Below are positions 25,006-33,416 of a DNA stretch of 39,758 bases, in pieces. Both the position numbers and the translations under genes were made by a program. The DNA is taken from the NCBI GenBank assembly GCA_028870355.1, contig JAGWPU010000154.1:1-39758 (forward strand), read 5' to 3'. Position 1 is the first letter of the stretch; every line of letters starts with the position of its first letter. The stretch is from Gammaproteobacteria bacterium (lineage in GTDB: Bacteria > Pseudomonadota > Gammaproteobacteria > Steroidobacterales > Steroidobacteraceae). The notes under the pieces were generated by a model, which saw nothing but the letters and a program-made list of their open reading frames with translations, had not been told where the DNA came from and ran no database searches.

Positions 25006-27365
25006 GCGCGCTGCATCGCGCGCTGCTTCGCGACCTGTGGCACCTGCGCGGGCAGGTCGCCGCCGCCGCGCTCGTGACCGCCTGCGGAATCGCCGCGTTC
25101 GTCACGATGCTGAGCGCATACCGTTCGCTCGAGCGCGCTCGCGACGATTATTACGCCGACTACCGCTTCGCCGACGCGTTCGCGCAATTGCAGCGAGCGC
25201 CGATGTCGCTCGGCGCGGCCCTCGCTCGCATCCCCGGCGTCACCGAGATCGACCGACGCATCGTCGAAGACGTGAGCCTCGATGTCCCCGGACTCGCGGA
25301 GCCAGCGACCGGGCGCCTGATCTCGCTGCCCGCGGATCCCTCGAGCGGACTGAACCGGCTGTTCCTGCGCGAGGGGCGCTGGCCGAGGCCGGGACGCGCC
25401 GACGAAGCCGTCGCGAGCGAAGCCTTCGCGCGGGCCGACGGACTCGCGCCGGGCAGCCGCATCGGCGCGATCCTGAACGGGCGCTGGGAGGAACTGCGGA
25501 TCGTCGGACTCGCGCTCTCCCCGGAATACGTCTACGAGGTCGCGCCCGGGATGCTCTTTCCCGACAACCGGCGCTTCGGAGTCCTGTGGATGGATCGCGA
25601 CGCGCTCGCCGGCGCATTCGGCCTGAAGGGCGCGTTCAACGACCTGGCGCTCAGGACCGCCGCCGCAAGCTCCCTCGAGCCGATCATCGGCGCCGTGGAT
25701 CGCCTGCTCGAACCCTTTGGGGGCTTGCGCGCCTATGGCCGGGCGGATCAGACGTCGAATCGCTTCCTCGACGACGAACTCAGCGAGATCGGCGTGCACG
25801 CGACCTACGTGCCGGCGATCTTCCTCGGTGTCTCCGCGTTCCTGATCTACATGCTGCTCGCGCGACTCGTGGCGACCGAGCGCGGTCAGATCGCACTGCT
25901 CAAGGCATTCGGCTATACGAATGCCAGGATCGGCCTGCATTTTGCCGAGTTCGCGCTCGCGGTCGTCACCCTCGGGTCGATCGGCGGGATCGCGCTCGGC
26001 GCGTACTTCGGCGCCGGGCTGGTCGGGATCTATCGAGACTACTTCCATTTTCCGGTGCTGCGCTTCGAGTTGTCCGCAACGGTCGTCGGCGCGGCCGCGC
26101 TGATCGCGCTCGGCTCGGCACTGGTGGCCGCATCGACGACGGTCCGGCGTGCGGTCCGGCTGCCGCCGGCCGAGGCGATGCGGCCCGAACCCCCGAAGCG
26201 CTACCGCACCGGACGCTGGGAAGCCGTGCACGCGCTCCGGCGGATCGGACCCTCGGCGCGGGTGGTGCTGCGCAACATCGCACGACGACCGTGGCGCGCG
26301 ACGCTGTCGGTGATCGGCATCGCGGCCGCGGTCGCAACGCTCGTCGTCGGTCGCTACGCATTCGACGCGGTCGACGAACTCGTCGTCGCCCACTTCCAGT
26401 CCGTCGAACGCGAGGATGCGATCGTCAACCTGCGCCGCGTCGGCGGAGCCGCCGCGGTCGGGTCGCTCGCCCGCCTGCCGGGCGTGCTGCGGGCCGAGCC
26501 GTTTCGCAGCGTCCCGGTGGAACTGCGGTTCGCGCACCGGCACAAGCGGTCGGTGCTCCTCGGGATCCCCGGGTCCGGCACGCTTCACCGGCTCATCGAT
26601 GCGCAGCGCCGACCGATCGGGATGCCTCCTGCCGGGATCGTACTCACCCGCAAGCTCGCCGAGATGCTCGGCGCGCGTCCGGGAAGCCGCGTACAGATCG
26701 AACAGCTCGACGGCAAGCGCCTGCGGTTCACCGAACCGATCGTGGGCGTCTCGGACGAACCTCTCGGGGTCGCGGGCTACATGGACGCACACACGCTGTC
26801 GCAGGTGCTCCACGACGAGGGTGCCGTGTCCGGCGCGCTCCTGCAGATCGATGCGGCGCACCGGATGGCGCTGTTCCGCGCGCTCGAACGCACCCCACGA
26901 ATTGCCGGCGTCACGATTCGAGCGGCCGCGCTGCAGACGATCCGCGAAGTCATGGATCGCAGCTTCCTCCTGATGACGGTCGTGATGACCGCGTTCGCAT
27001 CGGTACTGGTCGTCGGCGTGGTCTACAACAGCGCGCGCATCGCGCTGTCGGAGCGCGGCAATGAGCTTGCAAGCCTGCGGGTCCTGGGATTCCAGCGCGG
27101 CGAGGTCGCGCGACTCCTGCTCGGCGAGCAGGCCTTGCTGACCGTCGTCGCGATTCCGGTCGGGCTCGGGATCGGCAGCGTACTGTGCCGCCTCCTCGTT
27201 CCGGTATTCGATCGGGAGCTGTTCCGCCTGCCCTACGTGCTCAGCGCCCGAACCTACGCGCTCGCGACGCTCGTGACGCTGGCCGCCGCCGCGGTCTCGG
27301 GACTGCTGGTCGCGCGCCGGATCGATCGGTTGGATCTGATCGCCGTGCTGAAGACCCGGGAGTGA
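25002..27365 (+). CDS. FtsX-like ABC transporter permease with duplicated domain
   Basis: This protein of about 787 residues has a first membrane helix near residue 20-40, followed by a large periplasmic domain. Two FtsX domains follow: a three-helix cluster around residues 265-385 ([35 protein letters not shown]) and a second one at 645-785 ([34 protein letters not shown]). A further helix lies near 430-450. The duplicated layout is that of YbbP/LolC-like permeases rather than of the single-unit MacB. The start is a GTG overlapping the ATPase stop; another GTG is one codon earlier (24999). The next gene encodes the matching adaptor. Confidence 0.9.
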   Translation: MSALHRALLRDLWHLRGQVAAAALVTACGIAAFVTMLSAYRSLERARDDYYADYRFADAFAQLQRAPMSLGAALARIPGVTEIDRRIVEDVSLDVPGLAEPATGRLISLPADPSSGLNRLFLREGRWPRPGRADEAVASEAFARADGLAPGSRIGAILNGRWEELRIVGLALSPEYVYEVAPGMLFPDNRRFGVLWMDRDALAGAFGLKGAFNDLALRTAAASSLEPIIGAVDRLLEPFGGLRAYGRADQTSNRFLDDELSEIGVHATYVPAIFLGVSAFLIYMLLARLVATERGQIALLKAFGYTNARIGLHFAEFALAVVTLGSIGGIALGAYFGAGLVGIYRDYFHFPVLRFELSATVVGAAALIALGSALVAASTTVRRAVRLPPAEAMRPEPPKRYRTGRWEAVHALRRIGPSARVVLRNIARRPWRATLSVIGIAAAVATLVVGRYAFDAVDELVVAHFQSVEREDAIVNLRRVGGAAAVGSLARLPGVLRAEPFRSVPVELRFAHRHKRSVLLGIPGSGTLHRLIDAQRRPIGMPPAGIVLTRKLAEMLGARPGSRVQIEQLDGKRLRFTEPIVGVSDEPLGVAGYMDAHTLSQVLHDEGAVSGALLQIDAAHRMALFRALERTPRIAGVTIRAAALQTIREVMDRSFLLMTVVMTAFASVLVVGVVYNSARIALSERGNELASLRVLGFQRGEVARLLLGEQALLTVVAIPVGLGIGSVLCRLLVPVFDRELFRLPYVLSARTYALATLVTLAAAAVSGLLVARRIDRLDLIAVLKTRE

Positions 27366-27370
27366 CGTCG

Positions 27371-28546
27371 ATGCGATCCCGCGCGAAAGCACTGATGATA
27401 CTGGCGGCGGGACTGATCGGTGCGCTGCTGCTCGACTTTGCGCTGCGGCCGGCGCCGGTGCGCGTCGAACTCGGTCCGGTCGTCGCGGGGCCGATGCAGG
27501 TGGCCATCGAGGAGCAGGGCGAGACGCGCAGCCGCGACCGCTACGTCGTCGCGACGCCGGTCGCCGGGCGGCTGCTGCGCATCCGGTTGCGCGAGGGCGA
27601 TCCGGTCGGTGCCGACGAGGTCGTCGCGACGCTCGCGCCGCTGCCGATCGCACCGCGCGAACGCGACGAACTGATCGCACGGGTCGACGCCGCCGACTCG
27701 GCGCTGCGGGCCCGACGCGCGGAACTCGCGCACACGCTCGCGGACCTCGCCCAAGCACGGCGCGAGCGAGCGCGCCTCGAGCAGCTCGACACCGAGGGCA
27801 TCGCGTCCCGTCGGCAACTCGAGCAGGGACGCAATGCCGAGAACACGCTCTCGAAGGACGTCGACACTGCGCGGCATCGCGCGCAGGCCGCCGAGGCCGA
27901 CCTGCGGGCCGCGCGGGCGGGGCTGATCGCCCTGCCCGCCGCGCGGTCGCGCACACCGGCGTCCGTCGAGATCCGCTCGCCGGCAGCCGGTCAGGTCCTG
28001 CGGGTCCTGGAGCCGAGCGAACGGGTGGTCGCCGCCGGCACGCCGATCCTCGTGGTCGGCGACCTGAAGCATCTGGAGGTCGTGATGGAGATGCTGTCCT
28101 CCGACGCGGTGAACGTCGCGCCGGGGATGGGCGCGACGATCGTGGGCTGGGGCGGCGAGCGGGCTTTGCCCGCACGCGTCCAGCGGGTCGAGCCCTACGG
28201 CTACACGAAGGTCTCGGCCCTCGGGATCGAGGAGAAACGCACCAACGTGATCCTCGACTTCGTCGGCAGCCCGGCCGGTCTCGGCGACGGCTTTCGCGTG
28301 ACCGGACGCATCGTACAGTGGCAGTCGCCGCGCACGCTGATCGCGCCGGTGTCCGCGCTGTTTCGCTGCGCACCCGCGTGGTGCACGTTCGTCGCCGACG
28401 GTCACCGGGCCCGGCGACGCCAGATCCTGATCGGTCACCGCAATTCGACCGAGGTCGAAATCCTCGCCGGCCTGCGCGCCGGCGACCGGGTGGTCCTGTA
28501 CCCACCCAACGAGCTCGCCGACGGCATCCGGATCCGAGCGCGGTGA
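27371..28546 (+). CDS. HlyD/RND-type periplasmic adaptor subunit
   Basis: The 391-residue protein has one N-terminal membrane anchor (ALMILAAGLIGALLLDFAL, about 7-25). A first lipoyl half follows (YVVATPVAGRLLRIRLREGD), a helical hairpin rich in Arg, Ala, Glu and Leu (about 95-185) comes next, and then the second lipoyl half (IRSPAAGQVLRVLEPSE). A beta-barrel and membrane-proximal domain complete it. In tripartite exporters this subunit bridges the inner-membrane pump to an outer-membrane channel; no TolC-like gene is in the window. The chosen ATG at 27371 has GGAG eight bases upstream. A GTG at 27362 overlapping the permease stop would add three residues. A Cys pair (FRCAPAWCTF) in the C-terminal domain could form a disulfide. 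Confidence 0.9.
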   Translation: MRSRAKALMILAAGLIGALLLDFALRPAPVRVELGPVVAGPMQVAIEEQGETRSRDRYVVATPVAGRLLRIRLREGDPVGADEVVATLAPLPIAPRERDELIARVDAADSALRARRAELAHTLADLAQARRERARLEQLDTEGIASRRQLEQGRNAENTLSKDVDTARHRAQAAEADLRAARAGLIALPAARSRTPASVEIRSPAAGQVLRVLEPSERVVAAGTPILVVGDLKHLEVVMEMLSSDAVNVAPGMGATIVGWGGERALPARVQRVEPYGYTKVSALGIEEKRTNVILDFVGSPAGLGDGFRVTGRIVQWQSPRTLIAPVSALFRCAPAWCTFVADGHRARRRQILIGHRNSTEVEILAGLRAGDRVVLYPPNELADGIRIRAR

Positions 28547-28562
28547 CGGGTCCTCGATGTCG

Positions 28563-29486
28563 TCAGTCGACCCGTTGCCGGAACAGCTCGCCGTTGACCA
28601 CGAGGATCCCGAACAACACCAGCAGCGCGCCGATCGCGAACGGTGGATTGATCGGATCATGCAGGATCAGCGCGCCGAACAGAACCCCGAACAACGGGGT
28701 CATCAGGGTCATCAACATCAGCCGTGACGTAAGGTAGTGCCGCAGCAGCCAGAACCACACCAGGTAGCTCGCGACCGCGATCACGAAGGTCTGGAACACG
28801 AGGGACTCGAGCGCCGGCAGCGTCCACACGAGGGCCGTCTGCCCGGTCGCCGCCGCGTAACCATAGAGCAGCGGGGCTGCGAGCGCGACTTGATAGAACA
28901 CGGTCTTCGCGGTCGACGCCCCGCCGATGCGGCCGCGGCGAAGCACCACGTTCGTCAGTCCCCAGGTCACCCCCGCGAGCAGCGCGAGGCCGTCGCCGAT
29001 CAGCAGTTCGACGACCGGCCGGTTCCCGGGCCCGACGAACGCGATCACGATCCCGATGAACGCGGTCCCGATCCCGATCCATTGCGCGCGACGCAGGCGC
29101 TCGTCTGGCAGGAATTGCACGCCGAGTGCCGTGAAGATCGGCGAGGTGTACAGGAACACGACCGTGTGCGCCGCCGTCGTGTGGGTGAGCGCCTCCCCGA
29201 CCAGCAGGAATTCCAGGGTGAACAGCGCGCCGATCAGCAACCCGCTGCGCAAGGTGCCGTCCGCGAACGCGGACGGTCCTTCCCGCCACAGGACCCAGGC
29301 CCCGTAGAACACCGCCGCGATCGCGAACCGGATCGCCAACTGCATCACCGGGGCGACGTCCATCGCGACCGCCTTCATCGCGACCTGCTGGAATCCCCAG
29401 ATCACGCACAGCCCAAGCACGAGTCCGATCGCCCGCGCATCGAGCGGGTGCCGCTGCGTCGAATTCTCCGTTGGCTTGCCGGGCAT
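28563..29486 (-). CDS. EamA-family (DMT superfamily) transporter
   Basis: The 307-residue membrane protein has ten predicted helices in two EamA repeats. The first starts LVLGLCVIWGFQQVAMKAV and the second GDGLALLAGVTWGLTNVVLRR, the typical W-G positions of the family. Members export amino acids, metabolites or drugs; the substrate cannot be inferred here. The start is the ATG at 29486 (MPGKPTENSTQRHP). The open frame continues to 29621, but this extension crosses the predicted promoter and does not look like protein. It converges with the HlyD gene (16-base gap) and shares orientation with the SDR gene upstream. Confidence 0.88.
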   Translation of the reverse strand: MPGKPTENSTQRHPLDARAIGLVLGLCVIWGFQQVAMKAVAMDVAPVMQLAIRFAIAAVFYGAWVLWREGPSAFADGTLRSGLLIGALFTLEFLLVGEALTHTTAAHTVVFLYTSPIFTALGVQFLPDERLRRAQWIGIGTAFIGIVIAFVGPGNRPVVELLIGDGLALLAGVTWGLTNVVLRRGRIGGASTAKTVFYQVALAAPLLYGYAAATGQTALVWTLPALESLVFQTFVIAVASYLVWFWLLRHYLTSRLMLMTLMTPLFGVLFGALILHDPINPPFAIGALLVLFGILVVNGELFRQRVD

Positions 29487-29560
29487 CGCGGATGGGGACC
29501 CTGGAATTCTCGTGAATCGGGGGCGGCGTGGCCGATACCCGGCGACCCCTGCCGCGTCGC

Positions 29561-29588
29561 AGTATATGCGGACCCCGCGAGTCCGCAA
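29561..29588 (-). promoter_or_regulatory. Sigma-70-like promoter of the EamA transporter
   Basis: On the minus strand TTGCGG (29583-29588) and TATACT (29561-29566) are spaced by 16 bases. The predicted leader to the ATG at 29486 is about 68 bases. The position independently supports the shorter start. Confidence 0.5.
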
Positions 29589-29657
29589 ACTCAGGACCGT
29601 GATCCCGCCCGCGCGCCGCACTCGGTTCGCCGCCCGCCGCCGGCGAGGTGCCCCTGA

Positions 29658-30332
29658 CTAGAACGGCTCCGTGTGGCTGCGCAGCTCGATCTCCCAGCTC
29701 CACGCGCCCGGCGGCTGCGCGAGCGCCGCACGGTAGGATTGCGCGATCGTCCGCGGGGTCAACACCCCGGGGTCATGAGCGTCCGGCCGGACCGCCCCGT
29801 CGATCACGAAATGGACGACGTGGATCCCGGCCGGGGCGAGCTCGCGCGCGAGGCTCTGCGCCAGTCCGCGCACCGCGAACTTCGCCATCGCGAACACCGA
29901 CGAGCGCGCGAAGCCCTTGACCGACGCCGTCGCCCCGGTGAAGAAGAGGCTCCCACGTCCCCGCGGCAGCATGCGCCTCGCGGCCTCCTGCGCGGTGACC
30001 AGTGCGCCGATTGCGGTCGTCTGCACCGCGGTCGACGCCGCATCGACGTCGAGGCTCAGGAGGTCGCCACGAATCCGCGCGCTCGGATTGAACAGCACGA
30101 CCTCCGGCGCCCCGATCTCCCGCTCGACCGTCTCGAACAGGCGGACGATGCTGGGCGGCGACACCGCATCGGCTTCGAAGGCCCGCGCGCCGATTCCCTG
30201 GGCGATCGGCCGCAGCTTCGCGAGATGCCGTGACGCGAGCGCCACCTGGTAGCCATCGGCGACCAGAACCTCCGCGAACGCGGCGCTGATCCCGGGTCCG
30301 GCGCCGACGATCAGTGCACTGCGATTCGACAT
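29658..30332 (-). CDS. Atypical short-chain dehydrogenase/reductase lacking the catalytic Tyr
   Basis: The 224-residue protein has a Rossmann fold with cofactor motif VGAGPGIS (9-16), instead of the usual TGxxxGIG, and a basic ASRH at 33-36 that suggests NADP. The FNPSA segment (81-85) takes the place of NNAG. The YxxxK motif reads FAMAK: Phe147 replaces the catalytic Tyr while Lys151 is kept, and the usual Ser position (134) is Ala. I recall close relatives with the same PFAMGK-type motif, so this may be a subfamily trait rather than a broken gene. The start is the ATG at 30332, five bases after a strong GGGAGGA; longer frames upstream are not supported. The reaction is unknown and dehydrogenase activity is doubtful. 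Confidence 0.85.
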   Translation of the reverse strand: MSNRSALIVGAGPGISAAFAEVLVADGYQVALASRHLAKLRPIAQGIGARAFEADAVSPPSIVRLFETVEREIGAPEVVLFNPSARIRGDLLSLDVDAASTAVQTTAIGALVTAQEAARRMLPRGRGSLFFTGATASVKGFARSSVFAMAKFAVRGLAQSLARELAPAGIHVVHFVIDGAVRPDAHDPGVLTPRTIAQSYRAALAQPPGAWSWEIELRSHTEPF

Positions 30333-30542
30333 GATCTCCTCCCGCCGTGACGGCCCGATCGCAGACCATAACGCCGTCGCCGGCGCGCGTCGAGACTCCG
30401 CCACGCCGCGCGGCGCAACGATCGCCGCGGGGCACGGCGTGGCGTTCGCGAAGCCGCGAAGTCGCTACGCAGTTTCGCGCATGGTCACGTGCCCGCCCGC
30501 TCGCGAAGATTCCCTCCTCGGCAACGATTGGATGACACCACG

Positions 30543-31103
30543 ATGGATATCGAACTCGCGATCCAGGCCCGTCGCTCCGTGCGGAACTTCACGCCGAGAC
30601 CGATCGCCCGGCAGGTCCTCGCTCGACTGATCGATGCCGCCATTCAGGCGCCGAGCGCACTGAACGAACAACCCTGGCTGTTCACCGTGGTACAGGACCG
30701 CGACCTCCTGGCGCAGGTGTCCACGAGCGCCAAGGCGCACGCCCTGCGCGAATCCGCCGTCGAATTTCCGCGATCGTTGCGCGAGCGCCTCGCGCAGCCC
30801 GACTTCGACCTCTTCTATCGCGCCCCCGCGCTGATCGTGATCGCGAGCCAATCGCCGGGACGGTGGGCGGTCGAGAACTGCGCGCTCGCCGCCGAGAATC
30901 TAATGCTTCGTGCGTGCGCGGACGGCCTCGGGACCTGCTGGATCGGTCTCGCCCAATCCTGGCTCGCGACACCCGACGGCAAGCGCGCGCTGCGCCTGTC
31001 ACCGGACTGCGTGCCGGTCGCACCGATCATCGTCGGCGAGCCCGCGACACCGCCGCCGCCGGTCCCGAGAAACGCGCCGCGGATCGCGTGGATCGGTTCC
31101 TAG
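30543..31103 (+). CDS. Nitroreductase-family FMN oxidoreductase
   Basis: The 186-residue protein is a typical compact nitroreductase. The N-terminal RRSVRNFTPRPI gives the FMN-phosphate-binding Arg-Arg-Ser motif. APSALNEQPWLFTVV forms the second FMN contact region, and LGTCWIGLAQSW the C-terminal conserved segment. Family members use NAD(P)H to reduce nitro groups, quinones or ene bonds; the natural substrate here is unknown. The start is the ATG at 30543, with no good Shine-Dalgarno. The 210-base divergent interval 30333-30542 before it shows no convincing promoter for this gene. Confidence 0.9.
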   Translation: MDIELAIQARRSVRNFTPRPIARQVLARLIDAAIQAPSALNEQPWLFTVVQDRDLLAQVSTSAKAHALRESAVEFPRSLRERLAQPDFDLFYRAPALIVIASQSPGRWAVENCALAAENLMLRACADGLGTCWIGLAQSWLATPDGKRALRLSPDCVPVAPIIVGEPATPPPPVPRNAPRIAWIGS

Positions 31104-31219
31104 GCCGCCCGCCGCGCCACGATCCCGCGCCTCAGGTGAAGACGAGCAGCGCGGAGCGGCGCGCCGCAAGGATTGACGAAACCGCCCAGCCCGATCCACT
31201 CTCCAGGCACGGGAACTTC

Positions 31220-31247
31220 GACCCAATGGACGGGGCCATTGGGGGTC
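31220..31247. promoter_or_regulatory. Imperfect inverted repeat before prpE
   Basis: GACCCAATGG (31220-31229) is mirrored by CCATT-GG-GGGTC (31236-31247), a 10-bp match with a two-base bulge and a 6-base loop. It lies 27 bases upstream of the prpE GTG, so it could be a regulator-binding site or leader hairpin. The rest of 31104-31274 shows a TTGACG (31173-31178) with no acceptable -10. Confidence 0.3.
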
Positions 31248-31274
31248 AATCGACTCACAGCGAGGACGACGGTC

Positions 31275-33191
31275 GTGGGCAAGTACCAACGCATGTTCGA
31301 ACAGGCGCAGCGGGATCCGGAAGCGTTCTGGGCCGAGGCCGCCTCGCAGATCCAGTGGTTCACGCCCTACCGCAAGGTGCTGGACGACTCCCGGGCACCG
31401 TTCTACCGCTGGTTCGAAGGCGGCACGCTCAATACCTGCTACAACGCGATCGACCACCACGTCGCCAACGGCCGCGCGGAACAGCTCGCCGTGATCTACG
31501 ACAGCCCCGTGACCGCGACCCAGCGCACGCTCACGTTCCGCCAGCTTCTCGGAGAGGTCGCGCGCTTTGCCGGCGCGCTGACTTCGCTCGGCGTGACCGC
31601 GGGTGACCGGGTCATCATCTACATGCCGATGGTGCCGGAAACCCTGATCGCGATGTATGCCTGCGCCCGGATTGGCGCGATCCACTCGGTGGTGTTCGGC
31701 GGATTCGGCGCGAAGGAACTCGCCGCACGCATCGAGGACGGCAAGCCGAAGGTCGTGCTGAGCGCGTCGAGCGGCATCGAGGGCAGCCGCATCGTGCCGT
31801 ACAAGCCGTTGCTCGACGAGGCCATCGCCCGATCGAGCCACAAGCCCATCCGCTGCGTCGTCCTGCAGCGGCCGCAGCACCGCTGCACCCTCGAGCCGCG
31901 CCGCGACCACGATTGGGAGGAACTGCTGGCCGGTGCGCGCCCCGTCGATTGCGTACCCGTCGCGGCGACCGATCCGCTGTACATCCTCTACACCTCGGGA
32001 ACCACCGGACAACCCAAGGGCATCGTTCGCGACAACGGCGGACATGCGGTCGCATTGAAGTGGTCGATGCAGCACGTCTTCGATGCGAGGCCCGGCGAGG
32101 TCTTCTGGGCCGCATCGGACTTCGGTTGGGTCGTCGGCCACTCCTACATCGCCTATGCCCCGCTCCTCGCTGGCTGCACGACGGTGATTCACGAGGGCAA
32201 GCCCGTCGGGACGCCCGATCCCGGGAACTTCTGGCGGGTGATCTCGGCACACCGGGTTTCGGTGATGTTCACCGCGCCGACGGCGTTCCGGGCGATCAAA
32301 CGAGAGGATCCGCAGGGTCGTCATTACCGCAAGCACGACGTCTCGTGCCTGCGCTACCTGTTCCTCGCCGGGGAACGGCTCGACCCGGATACCTATCACT
32401 GGGCGGTGCAACTGCTCGACCGTCCGGTCATCGACCATTGGTGGCAGACCGAGACCGGCTGGCCGGTCGCGAGCAATTGCATGGGAATCGAGCCGATGCC
32501 CTTCAAGCCCGGTTCGCCCACCAGACCCGTCCCGGGATTCGACATCGCGATTCTCGACGAGACCGGCAAGCCGCTGCCGCCGAATCACGACGGCGCGGTC
32601 GCGATCCGAACCCCCCTGCCCCCCGGCGCGCTGTCGACGCTGTGGAACGACGATGAACGCTTCCGCCGCGTGTATCTGAGCCGCTATCCCGGGTACTACC
32701 TGACCGGGGACGGCGGCTACATCGACGAGGACGGGTACGTGTTCATCATGGGACGAATCGACGACATCATCATCGTCGCCGGCCACAACCTATCGACCGG
32801 CAGCATCGAGGAGTCCCTCGCGAGCCACGAGAACGTCGCCGAATGCGCGGTTTTCGGCGTGAAGGACGCGCTGAAGACTCAGTTGCCCATCGCGATGGTC
32901 GTGCTCAAGGCCGGCGTCGAGCGCGATCCACAGGTCATCGTGTCGGAGCTGGTGCACCTGGTGCGCGAACTGGTCGGGCCGGTCGCCAATCTGAAGCACG
33001 TCGGCATCGTCAGCCGGCTGCCGAAGACGCGATCCGGCAAGGTGCTGCGCTCGACGATGCGCAAGATGGCCGACGGCGAACCGTTCGAGGTACCGCCGAC
33101 GATCGACGATCCGACCGCGCTCGAGGAGATCAAGACGGCGCTTCGGACCCTCGGCTACGCGCAGGAGCCCTCTTCTCGAATCGGTGGTTGA
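31275..33191 (+). CDS. prpE: Propionyl-CoA synthetase
   Basis: PrpE is an AMP-forming acyl-CoA synthetase that activates propionate, usually for the methylcitrate cycle. The 638 residues match the PrpE branch of the acetyl-CoA synthetase family. The N-terminal block is PEAFWAEAASQIQWFTPY, then YMPMVPETLIAMYACARIGAIHSVVFGGF, phosphate-binding YTSGTTGQPKG (239-249), ASDFGWVVGHSYIAYAPLL, WWQTETGWP, and catalytic Lys589 in KTRSGK. The start is the GTG at 31275 with GAGG nine bases upstream; the longer frame from 31173 adds a segment not found in the family. No prpB, prpC, prpD or prpR gene is in the window, so it stands alone. Acetate or other short acids are possible additional substrates. Confidence 0.93.
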   Translation: MGKYQRMFEQAQRDPEAFWAEAASQIQWFTPYRKVLDDSRAPFYRWFEGGTLNTCYNAIDHHVANGRAEQLAVIYDSPVTATQRTLTFRQLLGEVARFAGALTSLGVTAGDRVIIYMPMVPETLIAMYACARIGAIHSVVFGGFGAKELAARIEDGKPKVVLSASSGIEGSRIVPYKPLLDEAIARSSHKPIRCVVLQRPQHRCTLEPRRDHDWEELLAGARPVDCVPVAATDPLYILYTSGTTGQPKGIVRDNGGHAVALKWSMQHVFDARPGEVFWAASDFGWVVGHSYIAYAPLLAGCTTVIHEGKPVGTPDPGNFWRVISAHRVSVMFTAPTAFRAIKREDPQGRHYRKHDVSCLRYLFLAGERLDPDTYHWAVQLLDRPVIDHWWQTETGWPVASNCMGIEPMPFKPGSPTRPVPGFDIAILDETGKPLPPNHDGAVAIRTPLPPGALSTLWNDDERFRRVYLSRYPGYYLTGDGGYIDEDGYVFIMGRIDDIIIVAGHNLSTGSIEESLASHENVAECAVFGVKDALKTQLPIAMVVLKAGVERDPQVIVSELVHLVRELVGPVANLKHVGIVSRLPKTRSGKVLRSTMRKMADGEPFEVPPTIDDPTALEEIKTALRTLGYAQEPSSRIGG

Positions 33192-33228
33192 GGCGCGGCG
33201 CCGCGAAGGCGAACGGACCCGGTGAGAT

Positions 33229-33305
33229 TGGTAGCGGGGGCAGGATTTGAACCTGCGACCTTCGGGTTATGAGCCCGACGAGCTGCCAGACTGCTCCACC
33301 CCGCA
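33229..33305 (-). tRNA. Initiator tRNA-fMet (anticodon CAU)
   Basis: A 77-base tRNA including an encoded CCA. The acceptor stem GCGGGG pairs with CCCCGC at positions 2-7/66-71, the D arm is intact, and the anticodon CAU is at 33269-33271. Three consecutive G-C pairs (GGG/CCC) sit next to the anticodon loop, the hallmark of initiator tRNA, and the T arm is GCAGG-TTCAAAT-CCTGC. Position 1 (T) cannot pair with position 72 (T); initiators need an unpaired 1:72, normally C-A in E. coli. It lies 112 bases after nuoN on the same strand and has its own promoter. Confidence 0.96.
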
Positions 33306-33320
33306 CCGGAGTAGCCCGCT

Positions 33321-33348
33321 ATTCTACCGTGCCCTGGTACGAATACAA
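33321..33348 (-). promoter_or_regulatory. Sigma-70-like promoter of tRNA-fMet
   Basis: On the minus strand TTGTAT (33343-33348) and TAGAAT (33321-33326) are spaced by 16 bases. RNA would start near 33314, about 9 bases before the mature tRNA 5' end. It lies in the nuoN-tRNA gap. Confidence 0.6.
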
Positions 33349-33416
33349 GCTCCGGAGCGCAATTCGATACGCGGCACCGGCGGCGGCGGGATTCCCGACG
33401 CCCTCGGCCCCGCCGT

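Noticed and set aside
24813..28505. A 1230-codon minus-strand open frame
   Set aside because: It is antisense to the complete FtsX permease and most of the adaptor gene; its product is low-complexity and unlike any family.
31201..31222. A sigma-54 promoter before prpE (AGGCACGGGAACTTCG)
   Set aside because: The -24 part is acceptable, but the -12 GC dinucleotide is missing: ten bases after GG the sequence reads TC. No PrpR gene is present.
8871..33228. Classification of the central block as a genomic island or integrative element
   Set aside because: No integrase, transposase, phage, conjugation or toxin-antitoxin gene, no flanking repeats, and codon use like the core genes.
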